Source: Gemmatimonadetes bacterium T265 (GTDB lineage Bacteria > Gemmatimonadota > Gemmatimonadetes > Gemmatimonadales > Gemmatimonadaceae). From it: a DNA stretch of 64,000 nucleotides. The first letter of the stretch is position 1, and each line of letters starts with the position of its first letter. The stretch spans positions 220,459 to 284,458 of the forward strand of contig BPUI01000004.1 in the NCBI GenBank assembly GCA_019973575.1. Reading direction: 5' to 3'. The translations under genes and the position numbers were made by a program. Below the pieces are notes generated by a model that saw only the letters and a program-made list of their open reading frames with translations, did no database searches and was not told the DNA's origin. Of the stretch, positions 25,833 through 34,338 are shown piece by piece.

Positions 25833-27395
25833 TCAGGCGCCTAACACCTCGCGAAGGACGTCGACGCCCTGCCGCAGCGCGACGTCGTCCAGCGACGCGT
25901 ACCCTAACAGCAGCGCGCCGTCGGCCGCGCGCGGCCCGACGTGGTACATCGAGAGCGGCGGTGCTTCCACGCCACGCGCCGCGAGGGCCGACGACACTGC
26001 CGCGTCGCTCCGGCCCGGCGGAAGCCAGCCGAGGAGGTGCAGGCCGGCTGCCGCGGGACGGAGCGTGATCCGGCCCCGTAACTCGCGTTCGGCGAGTGCC
26101 ACGAGCGCCGCTTGGCGGGCCGCGTACAGCGTCCGCATCCGCCGGACGTGCCGCGCGAAGTGCCCCTCGATGATGAAGTCGGCGAGGACCGCCTGCTCGA
26201 GCGGCGACGCCGAACCGGCCGCGAACGCGCGCGCGCGCGCGAACGCGTCGGTGAGATCGTGCGGGACGATCAAGTACCCGATTCGGAGGGACGGGAATAC
26301 CGTCTTGCTGAACGTGCCGACGTAGAGCACGCGGCCGTCCGGGTCCAGCCCGTGGAGCGCCGGCAGCGGGTGACCGGCGAACCGGTACTCGCTTTCGTAA
26401 TCGTCCTCGACGATCCACGCATTGGCCCCGCGCGCCCACTGCAGCAGCGCGCGGCGGCGCACGTGACTCATGGTCGCCCCGAGCGGAAACTGGTGCGACG
26501 GGGTCGTATACACGAGCCGGGCGTCGGGTGCGATCCGCATCCCGGCGGCGACGTCGAGCCCCTCCGCGTCGACGGGTACGGGCGCGATCCGTGCGCCGGC
26601 GATCGTCAACACCCCGCGCATCCCGAGGTAGCCCGGGTCCTCCATCCATGCCGTGTCGCCGGGATCGAGCAGGACCTGTACGGCGAGGGCGAGCGCCTGC
26701 TGCGCGCCACTCGTGATGAGCACCTGGCCCGGTTCGCAGCGAACGCCGCGCGCGGCGCCGACGTAGACGGCGACCGCTTCGCGTAGCGGGCGGTGCCCGA
26801 ACGCCTCGCCGTGGTCGAGGAATTCGAGCGGTACGCGCTGGTACCGTCGTGCGGCAAGGCGCGCCCAGAGATCGACCGGAAACCGGTCCAGCGCCGGCGT
26901 GCCGTGGCGGAATGGACGCGGCGCGAGGCCGAGGCGCGGCATGCCGTCGCTCAGGAGCGCCGTCCGCGCGCCGCGTCGGGCGATCACCGGCCGCGAGCCC
27001 GCCGTGGGCCGTGTGCCTAACGGTTCACGTCGCGCGTCGACGCGCAGGAGGGCGTCGGGGAGCTGCGGCGCGACGCGCGTGCCCGCGCCGGGGCGCCCGC
27101 GGAGGTACCCTTCTGAGGTGAGCTGCGTCATCGCCAGGAGGACCGTGTTGCGCGACACGCCGAGGTCCGCCGCGAGCGCGCGGGTCGACGGAACGCGATC
27201 GTTCGGGCGGAGTCGGCCGACGACGATCAGGTCGCGCACCGCGCTGTAGATCTGCCGGTGAAGCGGCTCCCGAGCCGCGGGGTCGACGGCGATCAACAAC
27301 GACGCGACGTCACTGGGGCGCGCCGGGCGCTTCGACCGGACGCCGGCGCGCGGTGGTCGTGAGGCGTCGGGCCCCGTCCGATCGGACGTCGACAT
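25833..27395 (-). CDS. MocR/PdxR-type GntR-aminotransferase regulator
   Basis: Transcription factor of 520 residues. The N-terminal winged helix (about 45-115) shows the GntR pattern LHRQIYSAVRDLIVVGRLRP, STRALAADLGVSRNTVLLAM and LTSEGYLRGRPGAGTRV. It is linked to a class-I aminotransferase-like domain (about 160-520) with the PLP Lys in VGTFSKTVFPSLRIGYL and IVEDDYESEYRF. MocR regulators bind PLP and typically control pyridoxal or amino-acid genes. ATG 27395 is used; an ATG at 27416 would add seven residues. The same-strand trans-sulfuration operon 276 bases downstream is a plausible target. Confidence 0.9.
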   Translation of the reverse strand: MSTSDRTGPDASRPPRAGVRSKRPARPSDVASLLIAVDPAAREPLHRQIYSAVRDLIVVGRLRPNDRVPSTRALAADLGVSRNTVLLAMTQLTSEGYLRGRPGAGTRVAPQLPDALLRVDARREPLGTRPTAGSRPVIARRGARTALLSDGMPRLGLAPRPFRHGTPALDRFPVDLWARLAARRYQRVPLEFLDHGEAFGHRPLREAVAVYVGAARGVRCEPGQVLITSGAQQALALAVQVLLDPGDTAWMEDPGYLGMRGVLTIAGARIAPVPVDAEGLDVAAGMRIAPDARLVYTTPSHQFPLGATMSHVRRRALLQWARGANAWIVEDDYESEYRFAGHPLPALHGLDPDGRVLYVGTFSKTVFPSLRIGYLIVPHDLTDAFARARAFAAGSASPLEQAVLADFIIEGHFARHVRRMRTLYAARQAALVALAERELRGRITLRPAAAGLHLLGWLPPGRSDAAVSSALAARGVEAPPLSMYHVGPRAADGALLLGYASLDDVALRQGVDVLREVLGA

Positions 27396-28281
27396 CGTCG
27401 CACTCCGCCGAGGCATTCGCGTGTGAAGGTAACGCGGGGGGTGTTCCGCGAGCGCCTGTCGGGCGTGGCGGACCGGATCACGACTGAACCGCGTAGGAAG
27501 CTCCGGGGTGGCGCTGGCGCTCCTCCCGAGCGGGCGCGCGACGACGAGAGGCGCGCTCGTTAGGAATCTCCTCCCCTCGGCCGAAGAGATGATGCCCGCG
27601 AGCGCGCGAGAACACGAGCGGCTGGGCTGGGCGCCGACCCCTCGGTGGCGTGATAGGCAGGTTTGGCCTGGCGCCGCGCGCGCACGCGGCGCCGCGGCCG
27701 CCAACTCTCGGTGTTGCAACGCGATCGGCGCGCGCTGGCCGGATCGGGACCCGCGCGTGATGCCGACCACACCGCTCAAGGAGGTACCGTGGAGAGATCG
27801 CGGACCGTCGCGCTCCTGCTGGCTCCTGGCGGGCGCCGCATTCCTCGTGGCGGACCTACTCGCGGGCCGGCGTCGGCCGGCGTTCTTCGGTCGCGACGCT
27901 TTGCCCCACCGAGTATGCGGTCACGTCGCGCCCCGTCCGTGCGGGTCGGCGCTCATCGCACGCGCGGTCGTGAGGGCCGCGAATGCTGGCGGGGTACGCG
28001 CCCGTCTGCCGCGGCGGCATAACGGGACGCTCAGTGTTCCAGCGGATCGGCGGTGCCCACGAGGAGTGTCCGGCCGAGGCCGGCCGCTCGGTCCGTCCCA
28101 TAATGCCCTTTATCGGCCGCTCGACGTGCCGGTCCCGGGTGATGGACCGGCGGGGCGCTCCCCATGCAACGACGCCGGATGGGGCATGTGCGCGGCACTC
28201 CGGCATCGGGCAGCACCTGACTGCGGCGAGCACGGGGCGCGGGGCGGACCGACCGAACCCTCGACGGCGCGCCGCGCCCAA
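27396..28281. other. Intergenic region, mostly decayed
   Basis: About 0.9 kb with no convincing full gene. The only signal I can support is one short frame with a strong ribosome-binding site (27789-28022). Codon-position composition is erratic, as in degraded coding DNA. Confidence 0.5.
27789..28022 (+). CDS. Short ORF with strong Shine-Dalgarno, possibly a remnant
   Basis: The frame encodes 77 residues starting GTG GAG AGA with AAGGAGG five bases upstream, the best-looking ribosome site in this window. The product begins MERSRTVALLLA, like a signal peptide, then becomes Arg-rich and unlike any protein I know. A one-base shift after LLLA gives a more natural hydrophobic continuation (GAAFLVADLLAGRR), so the real gene may have suffered a frameshift. 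Confidence 0.25.
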   Translation: MERSRTVALLLAPGGRRIPRGGPTRGPASAGVLRSRRFAPPSMRSRRAPSVRVGAHRTRGREGRECWRGTRPSAAAA

Positions 28282-28420
28282 CGGCTACGCCCACGCCGCG
28301 GCAACCGGCGCGCCACCCCGACGACGATCACGAGCCCGCCACCGACGAGCACGAACACGCCCGAGTCGGGAACCGTCCCCGGGATCAACGTCGCCGAGCG
28401 GATCGGGACGAACGGGCAGT
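28282..28420 (-). pseudogene. Remnant of a VPDSG-CTERM sorted protein
   Basis: On the minus strand this encodes ATLIPGTVPDSG, then the hydrophobic FVLVGGGLVIVVGVA, then RRLPRRGR. That is a complete VPDSG-CTERM sorting signal (motif, TM, basic cluster). Upstream there is no recognisable body or start and downstream the frame does not stop where a sorted protein should, so this is the surviving tail of a lost gene. Confidence 0.4.
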
Positions 28421-28621
28421 GGCGGCGCCCGGGGTGTTGGAGCACCCGCTGACGGCGCCGTCGGCCGTCTTCGGCGGATCGAGCGTGGGCGCCGGATCGC
28501 ACCACGCGTCCCGACGCGCCCCCCGAAGTGCCAGCCCGCCGTCACGGCGGCCACGCTGCACGGCTCTCATCCCGGCCGGTCTTTGGGTCGTCGAGCCGTT
28601 CGTTAAACGGAAGTGTTGTCC

Positions 28622-29131
28622 TTACGCGTTGACGTAATTGATCAGATCGCGGAGCGTGACCGACGTCGTCCCGGTGATGGCCGACGTCCACGCGTCGGGC
28701 ACCGGGACGGCGATCGTTAGGCCGTGGTCCGCCGCCGTGGGTGCGGGGACGTCGACCGTGCCGCCGGCGCCGGCCGTCGTCGCATACTCCGGATTGAAGT
28801 AGACGGAGCCCATGTTGTAGAAGATCCCGCCGGCGACGACCTCGGCCACCAGCCGACTCCCGAGCGCGCCGAGCATCCGGTCGCCGCCCTGCAGTTCCGC
28901 TTCCTTGATGATGTGGTACCACAGCGGCGTCTTGGACGCCGGCTGCCCGAGGGCGTCGAGGTCGCGGGTGAACAAGTGGTGGACGTGCGGATCCGGGGCC
29001 ACGTCGGACGGCAGCAGCTTGGGGCCGGTCGGCGCGACCGCCGGGCCGTCGTCGGCGGAGATATAGAAGTCGTACCATTCGACCAGGCTGCCGGCGGCGC
29101 TGGCGAGGAGGACGCGGCGGGGGTCGCTCAT
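28622..29131 (-). pseudogene. Chimeric ORF: MHS-transporter N-terminus joined to haem-peroxidase C-terminus
   Basis: An intact open frame of 169 residues. Residues 1-24 (RRVLLASAAGSLVEWYDFYI) are the hallmark start of a metabolite:H+ symporter of the major facilitator superfamily, whose 400-residue remainder is missing. From about residue 55 the sequence is that of an animal-type haem peroxidase C-terminal region: HHLFTRDLDALGQPASKTPLWYHIIKEAEL, then a GALGSRLVAEVVAG segment typical of that family. Haem-ligand and distal His regions lie outside this piece, so it should be inactive. It looks like a deletion fusion of two genes. The final segment (WTSAITGTTSVTLRDLINYVNA) could still be a folded tail. 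Confidence 0.55.
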
Positions 29132-29371
29132 CGGGCGGTGCGGCGAGTGCGGTCGCGCGACCGCCGGGTTCGGGTCGCCTGCTCGTCGGCACGCGGGGCA
29201 TCCTCGACCCGGCCGGCTTGGACTTCCGGTCCGGTGGAGGTCTCCGGGTCGCCGCGGATGCCGTGCGGACTCGGTCGGGTCGTACCGGTCGATCGGAGTG
29301 CCCGGCGTGACCAGACGAGTTGCGGGCGTACCTGCCCTGCGCGCCCGCTGCGGCTCGGCGTTTCGGCCCGA

Positions 29372-30121
29372 CTACTCTGGTGCACCCCGTCCGTCCGGCC
29401 GCGCGATCTCAACGGCATACCGCAACGTCTTGCCTTCCACGACGACGCCCCCGGGCGCCGTGAAGTCGAACGCGACGATCGTCGCGCCCGGCGCGAGTGC
29501 CTCGAATACGTAGGTCGTGCTCTCGGAACCGCCCACCTGCCCCGACAGCGTCCCCGGCGTTGGCACCGAATTGTTGCTCGTGAGCTTTAGCCGCTGTAGA
29601 TCAAAAGGTCGAAGTCGGTAGATGTAACCGGTGCCCCTCTGCTCGCGCAGCTTGATCGTCAGCGATCCGCCGACAGGAATCACCTGAGTAGCCCCGGCGC
29701 CCGTTTCATCTACCACCAGGCTATCCGCGGGCACGCGGACCGGGGCCCCCGGGGTGCTCGGCGCGACCCCTGACGAATCCGCGACCTCGTGGCAGTCCGC
29801 GTACAGCGTGCTGTCGCGTCGCGTCACGAACGCGCCGGGGCCCTTGCTCCAGAACACGAGCGTGTCGTTCGCGTAGCGGATTCCCGAGGCGGCGGGCGTC
29901 TGCGGGAGGGTGACCTCGCCGCCGGGGAGCGTGACGCGCACCCGATTCGGGTAGTACCGGGCGCGCACGGCGGTGCTGTCGGCGCACTGATAGCGCACGT
30001 CGGCGACTGGGTGGTCGGCCGGTGGGTGCGGTGGGTGGGATGACTGGGACAAGGCCGGCGTGGCGGCGCCGAGCGCGGCAGCGCCGAGCGCGGCGGCGGA
30101 GAGCAAGATGCGCGAGAGCAT
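29372..30121 (-). CDS. Secreted MliC-like plus chagasin-like (I42) inhibitor protein
   Basis: Exported protein of 249 residues. After a signal peptide (MLSRILLSAAALGAAALG, cleavage near ALSQS) comes a MliC-type domain (about 35-115): VRYQCADSTAVRARYYPN, VRVTLPGGEVTLPQTPAASG, YANDTLVFWSKGPGAFVTR and the closing Cys in YADCHE, as in C-type lysozyme inhibitors. Residues about 145-245 resemble the chagasin/I42 fold of cysteine-protease inhibitors: GGSLTIKLREQRGTGYIYRL, then GSESTTYVFEALAPGATIVAF. The combination suggests an envelope defence protein against lysozyme and proteases (inference). ATG 30121 is preferred because GAGG lies eight bases upstream; ATG 30136 lacks one. Confidence 0.65.
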   Translation of the reverse strand: MLSRILLSAAALGAAALGAATPALSQSSHPPHPPADHPVADVRYQCADSTAVRARYYPNRVRVTLPGGEVTLPQTPAASGIRYANDTLVFWSKGPGAFVTRRDSTLYADCHEVADSSGVAPSTPGAPVRVPADSLVVDETGAGATQVIPVGGSLTIKLREQRGTGYIYRLRPFDLQRLKLTSNNSVPTPGTLSGQVGGSESTTYVFEALAPGATIVAFDFTAPGGVVVEGKTLRYAVEIARPDGRGAPE

Positions 30122-30195
30122 TGGGGTGGTCCTCATCGGCGTGAACGGGTGGAAGCGTGTGTGCCGGGGTATCCCCGGGGGCTGTGCGGAGTGCA

Positions 30196-30567
30196 TCAGA
30201 TGACTTCGTAGGCGACGAGTACGCCGATCACCGCCATCATGGCGAGGGCCGACAGGAACGCGACGTCCGCGGCGCACTCGAGCCGATCCGCGCGCGCGTC
30301 CGTGCGCGTGCGCAGGGCGAGGTACGCCAGGGCGCAGGCGGCGAGGAAGAGCAGGGCGTTCACGGCGAGCAGGTTGTCGGCGATGCTGTCGACGTGCTGC
30401 GACCGGACGATGATCCGGAACAGGCCGATCACGGTGAGGTAGACGCCGACCAGCCCGGAGGACACCGAAAAGATGTGCACGCTCAGCTGCGCGTCGCCCC
30501 TTTGGCGGCGCGTTCCCGCGGCGGTCGTCGTCGACGCGGCGGGCGGATCGGCGTAGCGTCGGCGCAT
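30196..30567 (-). CDS. Small three-TM membrane protein, unknown
   Basis: Product of 123 residues. A basic N-terminus (MRRRYADPP) is followed by three hydrophobic segments: VHIFSVSSGLVGVYLTVIGLF, NLLAVNALLFLAACALAYLAL and VAFLSALAMMAVIGVLVAYEV. No family is recognised with confidence. It is transcribed toward the MliC fusion gene 74 bases downstream and may be cotranscribed. Copy D of the conserved element lies about 145 bases upstream. Confidence 0.6.
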   Translation of the reverse strand: MRRRYADPPAASTTTAAGTRRQRGDAQLSVHIFSVSSGLVGVYLTVIGLFRIIVRSQHVDSIADNLLAVNALLFLAACALAYLALRTRTDARADRLECAADVAFLSALAMMAVIGVLVAYEVI

Positions 30568-30711
30568 GGTCACGGACGGTGACGGCGGACGGCTCCACGC
30601 GAAGCCGCTCGTACGGGCTCCTCGTGCGGGTGAGCAGCAACGCCGTGCTCGCGGCGCCGTACGGGAGTGGCGTGGAGGACGCGGAGCGGGATCGGAGGCT
30701 GCTCCTCTCCA

Positions 30712-30741
30712 CTTCCGCAGAACGTTCCGGGAACCCGTCAC
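30712..30741 (-). promoter_or_regulatory. Conserved upstream element, copy D
   Basis: On the minus strand this reads GTGACGGGTTCCCGG, four bases, TTCTGCGGAAG. It lies in the 404-base gap between the divergent genes at 30567 (minus) and 30972 (plus); orientation matches the minus-strand gene. Apart from this element I see no other feature in 30568-30971. Confidence 0.5.
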
Positions 30742-30971
30742 GAGCCGGCCGCTGACTCGCGCGTGACGGGATTCCGGCCCGTATTCCGGATGGTGGCGTG
30801 ACGGCGCTTCGTCCGGGGCGCCCGGCGGCTCCCGTGCCCGCGCGTGTGCGGCGGGGCGGTGCGACCGCGGTATTTACGCTGGCACGAACACGAGAGGAGA
30901 CTGCTGTGTCAAGCAACTCGTTGAGGGACTCATAGACGGGCGACCCCCGGCGGCCCGCGGCCAACTGAGCG

Positions 30972-31730
30972 ATGATGTACGCGGCGGCCGAGCGCGCAGC
31001 CCGCACGCGCGAGGCGGTGCTGGCGACCATCTCGCACGACCTCAGGGACCCGCTGAGCACGATCACGCTCGCCGCCAGCTTCCTACTCGAAGATCTCGTG
31101 CCCGCGGACGATGCCCACCGCGCCGTGCGGCGGCATTTGCAGGCGATCCTGCGGGCCGCCGACCGCATGCACCGGCTCGTCGGCGACCTGCTGGACGCGA
31201 GCGCGCTCGACGCCGGCCGGCTACGCCTGGACCTCGCGCCGCACACCGTCCGTGCGCTCCTCGACGAGGCCCACGAGAGCCTCGCGCCGCTGGCGGCGGC
31301 CAAGGGTGTCGCGCTCGCGGTCGAGCGTCCGCCCCACGACCCCGCCGCCGCCGACGGTCGCGGCGTCCACCCGATCGTCTCGGCCGACCGCGACCGGCTG
31401 CTCCAAGTGTTCGGCAACCTCGGCGGCAACGCGATCAAATTCACGCCCTCGGGCGGTCGCGTGACCGTGTCGGCCGCGCGCGCCGGCGACGCGATCGAGT
31501 TCCGGATCGCGGACTTCGGCCCCGGCATCGCCGTCGACGACCTGCCCCGCGTGTTCGACCGGTTCTGGCAGGCGCGCAGCACGGCGCGCCTCGGGACGGG
31601 GCTGGGGCTCGCGATCGCCAAAGGGATCGTCGACGCGCACGGCGGGCGCATCGGCGCCCGGAGTGTTGTCGGCGAGGGGAGCACCTTCGCGTTCACCATC
31701 CCGCTCGCCCCGCCCGAACACGTATCCTGA
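30972..31730 (+). CDS. Soluble histidine kinase core (HisKA + HATPase_c)
   Basis: Product of 252 residues holding only the catalytic half of a sensor kinase. The dimerisation/phosphoacceptor domain is near the N-terminus (His in ATISHDLRDPLSTI), followed by the ATP-binding domain with N box VFGNLGGNAIKFTP, G1 ADFGPGIAVDDL, F box VFDRFWQA and G2 TGLGLAIAKGI. No sensor domain, TM or coiled-coil precedes residue 10, so it is either a genuinely short kinase fed by a partner, or the C-terminal half of a gene that lost its input domain. No response regulator is adjacent. Confidence 0.85.
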   Translation: MMYAAAERAARTREAVLATISHDLRDPLSTITLAASFLLEDLVPADDAHRAVRRHLQAILRAADRMHRLVGDLLDASALDAGRLRLDLAPHTVRALLDEAHESLAPLAAAKGVALAVERPPHDPAAADGRGVHPIVSADRDRLLQVFGNLGGNAIKFTPSGGRVTVSAARAGDAIEFRIADFGPGIAVDDLPRVFDRFWQARSTARLGTGLGLAIAKGIVDAHGGRIGARSVVGEGSTFAFTIPLAPPEHVS

Positions 31731-31836
31731 TAGGAGGACTGCGTACGCGACCACGTTCGCCCCGCGCGTCATCGCGGTTCCCGGGGCGCCGCAGACCGGC
31801 GCGCCAGACGTCCGCCAATCGACACAGTTAGGCACG

Positions 31837-32964
31837 ATGCCCCGACGGCTCGACGCGCTCGACCAGCTGCGCGGCCTCTTGATGGTGCTCATGGCCGTCG
31901 ACCACGCCAGCTACTTCGTGGGCAACCGCCACCCGCTCGAGTTCTGGGGGGTGCCGCTCCCCGCGTACGACGCCACGCCAGCCGGGACGGGGTGGCTCCT
32001 CACGCGCATCGTCACTCACGTCTGCGCCCCGGGCTTTTTCCTCCTTATGGGCGCGAGCATGGTTCTGTTCGCCGATGGCCGGCGCGCGGCGGGCTGGAGC
32101 GAGGCGCGGATTCGGCGCTATTGGATCACGCGCGGCCTCCTGCTCCTCGTGCTCCAGCAGCTCGTCGAGAATCCGGCGTGGCTCCTCGGCACGCTCGACG
32201 ACCCCGTGGGCACCGTGGTGCCCGGCGCGTGGCTGCTCCGCGCGCCGACCGCCGTGCTCGCCGTCCTCGCGCCGGCTGCGGTGCTCACCGCCGCGGCGCT
32301 CGTGCCGCCGGCGGGCTCCGCGGCGGCGCCGCTCGCGCCGCTTCGCCTCCTCCTAGTGACCCCGGGCCGCACGGGGATGTGGCAGGTGTTCTACCCGGCT
32401 CTGCCGTGGACCGGGGTCGCCGCGGCGGGGCTGGTGCTCGGGCGCGCGGTGCGGCGGGTACCCGCGCGCCCGCCGCGCGCCGCAGCGCTGGTCGGCGTCG
32501 GACTGCTGGCGGCCTTCGTCGGGGCGCGCTTCCTCCCGGGCGCGCTCGGCGTATGGCTCAACGTGACGGTGCCGCCGGGCCCCGGCTGGCGCGCGGCACT
32601 GGCCGTGGTCAAGTACCCGCCGGCCCCGACGTACCTGCTACTCACGCTCGGCGTCGTGCTCGTCCTCCTCGGCGGCCTGGCGCGGGTGCCGCGCGCGGGG
32701 GGCGTGCGCGGCGCGGCGGGGGACGGCGGGGACGGCCGGGGACGGAACGGGCCACTGCTCGTGTTCGGGCAGACGGCGCTCTTCTTCTACCTGCTGCACT
32801 TGCACGTGTACGCGCTGCTCGGGCTCGCGCTGCCGGGCCCGCACGCGTTAGGCGTCACGTACGCCGCGTGGGCCGCCGGGCTCGTGCCGCTGTACGCGGC
32901 CTGCCGCGGGTACCGCACATTCAAGACGCGGCGCCCACCCGGGTCGCGTTGGCGGCTCGTCTGA
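31837..32964 (+). CDS. Heparan-glucosaminide N-acetyltransferase-like (DUF1624) membrane protein
   Basis: Polytopic membrane protein of 375 residues with about ten TM segments. It starts with LDALDQLRGLLMVLMAVDHA, the signature of the HGSNAT/DUF1624 acyltransferase family, including the Asp-His pair (AVDHASYF) on the first loop. FGQTALFFYLLHLHVYALLG near the C-terminus is also family-typical. Such proteins transfer acyl groups across membranes onto sugars; bacterial substrates are mostly unknown. ATG 31837 directly follows a GTTAGGC word. The gene is 106 bases after the kinase gene on the same strand. Confidence 0.75.
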   Translation: MPRRLDALDQLRGLLMVLMAVDHASYFVGNRHPLEFWGVPLPAYDATPAGTGWLLTRIVTHVCAPGFFLLMGASMVLFADGRRAAGWSEARIRRYWITRGLLLLVLQQLVENPAWLLGTLDDPVGTVVPGAWLLRAPTAVLAVLAPAAVLTAAALVPPAGSAAAPLAPLRLLLVTPGRTGMWQVFYPALPWTGVAAAGLVLGRAVRRVPARPPRAAALVGVGLLAAFVGARFLPGALGVWLNVTVPPGPGWRAALAVVKYPPAPTYLLLTLGVVLVLLGGLARVPRAGGVRGAAGDGGDGRGRNGPLLVFGQTALFFYLLHLHVYALLGLALPGPHALGVTYAAWAAGLVPLYAACRGYRTFKTRRPPGSRWRLV

Positions 32965-33087
32965 ACCCGGGGGTTCGCGGCGGCACCGGAGACGATCCGC
33001 GCCGAAGGTCCGAGCGCCGGGCGCGGGCCGGCGTCAGCCCCGGTCCCGCGCCCGCCATAACGGTCGGTAGTCGCCCGTGCTGCCCGG

Positions 33088-34002
33088 TTACAGCCCCACG
33101 CGGACCCCGAACAGCACGCGCCCGTCGGTGTTGCTCCGCGCGGTGCGCAGCCGCGCCTCGCTGTCGTAGCGGTCCTGCAACGTCGCGGTAAATTCCGTCC
33201 GTTTCGCGAGCGGCACGCCGAGTCCGGTCGACGTCTCGATGACGTAGCACTTCGCGGGGCCCGAGCAGCCGCCCACGGCCGCCTCGTACGAGGTCTCGTG
33301 CGACAGCCGCACCCCCGCCGGGAGGAGGTAATGCATCTGCGTGCCTAACGACACGCGCGTGCGCCCGCCGGCGCCGCGCGCGCCGGCGGGGTCGAGTGCG
33401 CGCGTATGCTCGGTGACCAGGGCAAGGTTCAGGTTCGCGTACTGGGCGAAGCGGGAGGCCGGGGTCGGCGAGGGCGGGCGCCAGAGGCCGTAGACCGCGC
33501 CGACACGGCCGCTCACGCGATCCGCGATAGCCTCTTGAAAGTTCGACTCGTCCGAGCCTGCCACGAATGCGCTCAGCCGCGCGTACGGGCGCAGGGTCGC
33601 GCGGGCGCGGAGTCGCGCGTCGCGCACCGTGACGCGCCAGACGTCCACGCCCTTCCGCTCGCCTTCCGAATCGCCGTAGCTCCCGTCGAGTTCCGCGTGA
33701 GTCGCGAGCGCGCTGTCCGAGTGCCCGCCGGAAAGGGTGGCGGAGGCGAGCCGGTGACTCGCCGCGCCGAAGTAGACGTTCCCGCTCAGATCCACTCGGC
33801 CGTGCCACCCCGGCGGATCGTCGGCGCTCTGCGCACGTGCCGCCAGTGGAAGCACGCCTACCGCGAGCGCGCCTGTCGAGCAGGCCAGCCACGCGATGGC
33901 GCGGCGTGCGACCGCGGTGGCGGGCGGCGTGGGGGCCGGCGCGTGGTGGGTCGAGGGCTGGTGGCGCACCGCAGTGCGGCGCGACGAGGCGAGGGAGGAC
34001 AT
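33088..34002 (-). CDS. DUF481-type outer membrane beta-barrel protein
   Basis: Exported protein of 304 residues. It has a long basic N-terminus, signal peptide core AWLACSTGALAVGVLPLAA with ARAQS cleavage site, then alternating strands typical of a small beta-barrel: WHGRVDLSGNVYFGAASHR, WRVTVRDARLRARATLRPYARL, and closing strands ending in FGVRVGL (C-terminal hydrophobic residue). Layout matches the DUF481 'salt-induced outer membrane protein' family. Start ATG 34002. Two copies of the conserved upstream element (E and F) lie upstream in its orientation. Confidence 0.65.
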   Translation of the reverse strand: MSSLASSRRTAVRHQPSTHHAPAPTPPATAVARRAIAWLACSTGALAVGVLPLAARAQSADDPPGWHGRVDLSGNVYFGAASHRLASATLSGGHSDSALATHAELDGSYGDSEGERKGVDVWRVTVRDARLRARATLRPYARLSAFVAGSDESNFQEAIADRVSGRVGAVYGLWRPPSPTPASRFAQYANLNLALVTEHTRALDPAGARGAGGRTRVSLGTQMHYLLPAGVRLSHETSYEAAVGGCSGPAKCYVIETSTGLGVPLAKRTEFTATLQDRYDSEARLRTARSNTDGRVLFGVRVGL

Positions 34003-34109
34003 GTGTGGGCTCGTGACGAGGGGTGGGTGTCGGCGCGGCCCGCGCGGCGGCGTGTTGGGGGTGGCGCGGCGCAGGTTCGCGGAGCTGATGGATCCGGTGC
34101 GCACCCACC

Positions 34110-34137
34110 TCCGCAGAATCGTCCGAGAACCCTTCGC
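34110..34137 (-). promoter_or_regulatory. Conserved upstream element, copy E
   Basis: On the minus strand this reads GCGAAGGGTTCTCGG, four bases, TTCTGCGGAGG. It is 108 bases before the DUF481 ATG. Together with copy F it makes a tandem pair about 150 bases apart. Confidence 0.5.
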
Positions 34138-34261
34138 GAGCCGCCGGACGGGGGGCGTTTGGTAACGAGCTGTCGACGGCGTGGGCATTGACGCGGCCCA
34201 CGCGGCGCCCTATTAGAGGGAGCGGGGTTGCGGAGCCGAATTGCTGCGGGTTCCGCGATCC

Positions 34262-34288
34262 CCGCACGATCCTCCGGGAACCCTTCAC
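34262..34288 (-). promoter_or_regulatory. Conserved upstream element, copy F
   Basis: On the minus strand this reads GTGAAGGGTTCCCGG, four bases, TCGTGCGGGG. It lies between the divergent DUF481 and ECF sigma genes; orientation follows the DUF481 gene, but it is only about 50 bases before the sigma start on the opposite strand. Confidence 0.5.
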
Positions 34289-34338
34289 GAGCCGTCGCAT
34301 GCGCGTGTCAGCCGCTTCCCGTCCCAGTCGCGTCGCCG

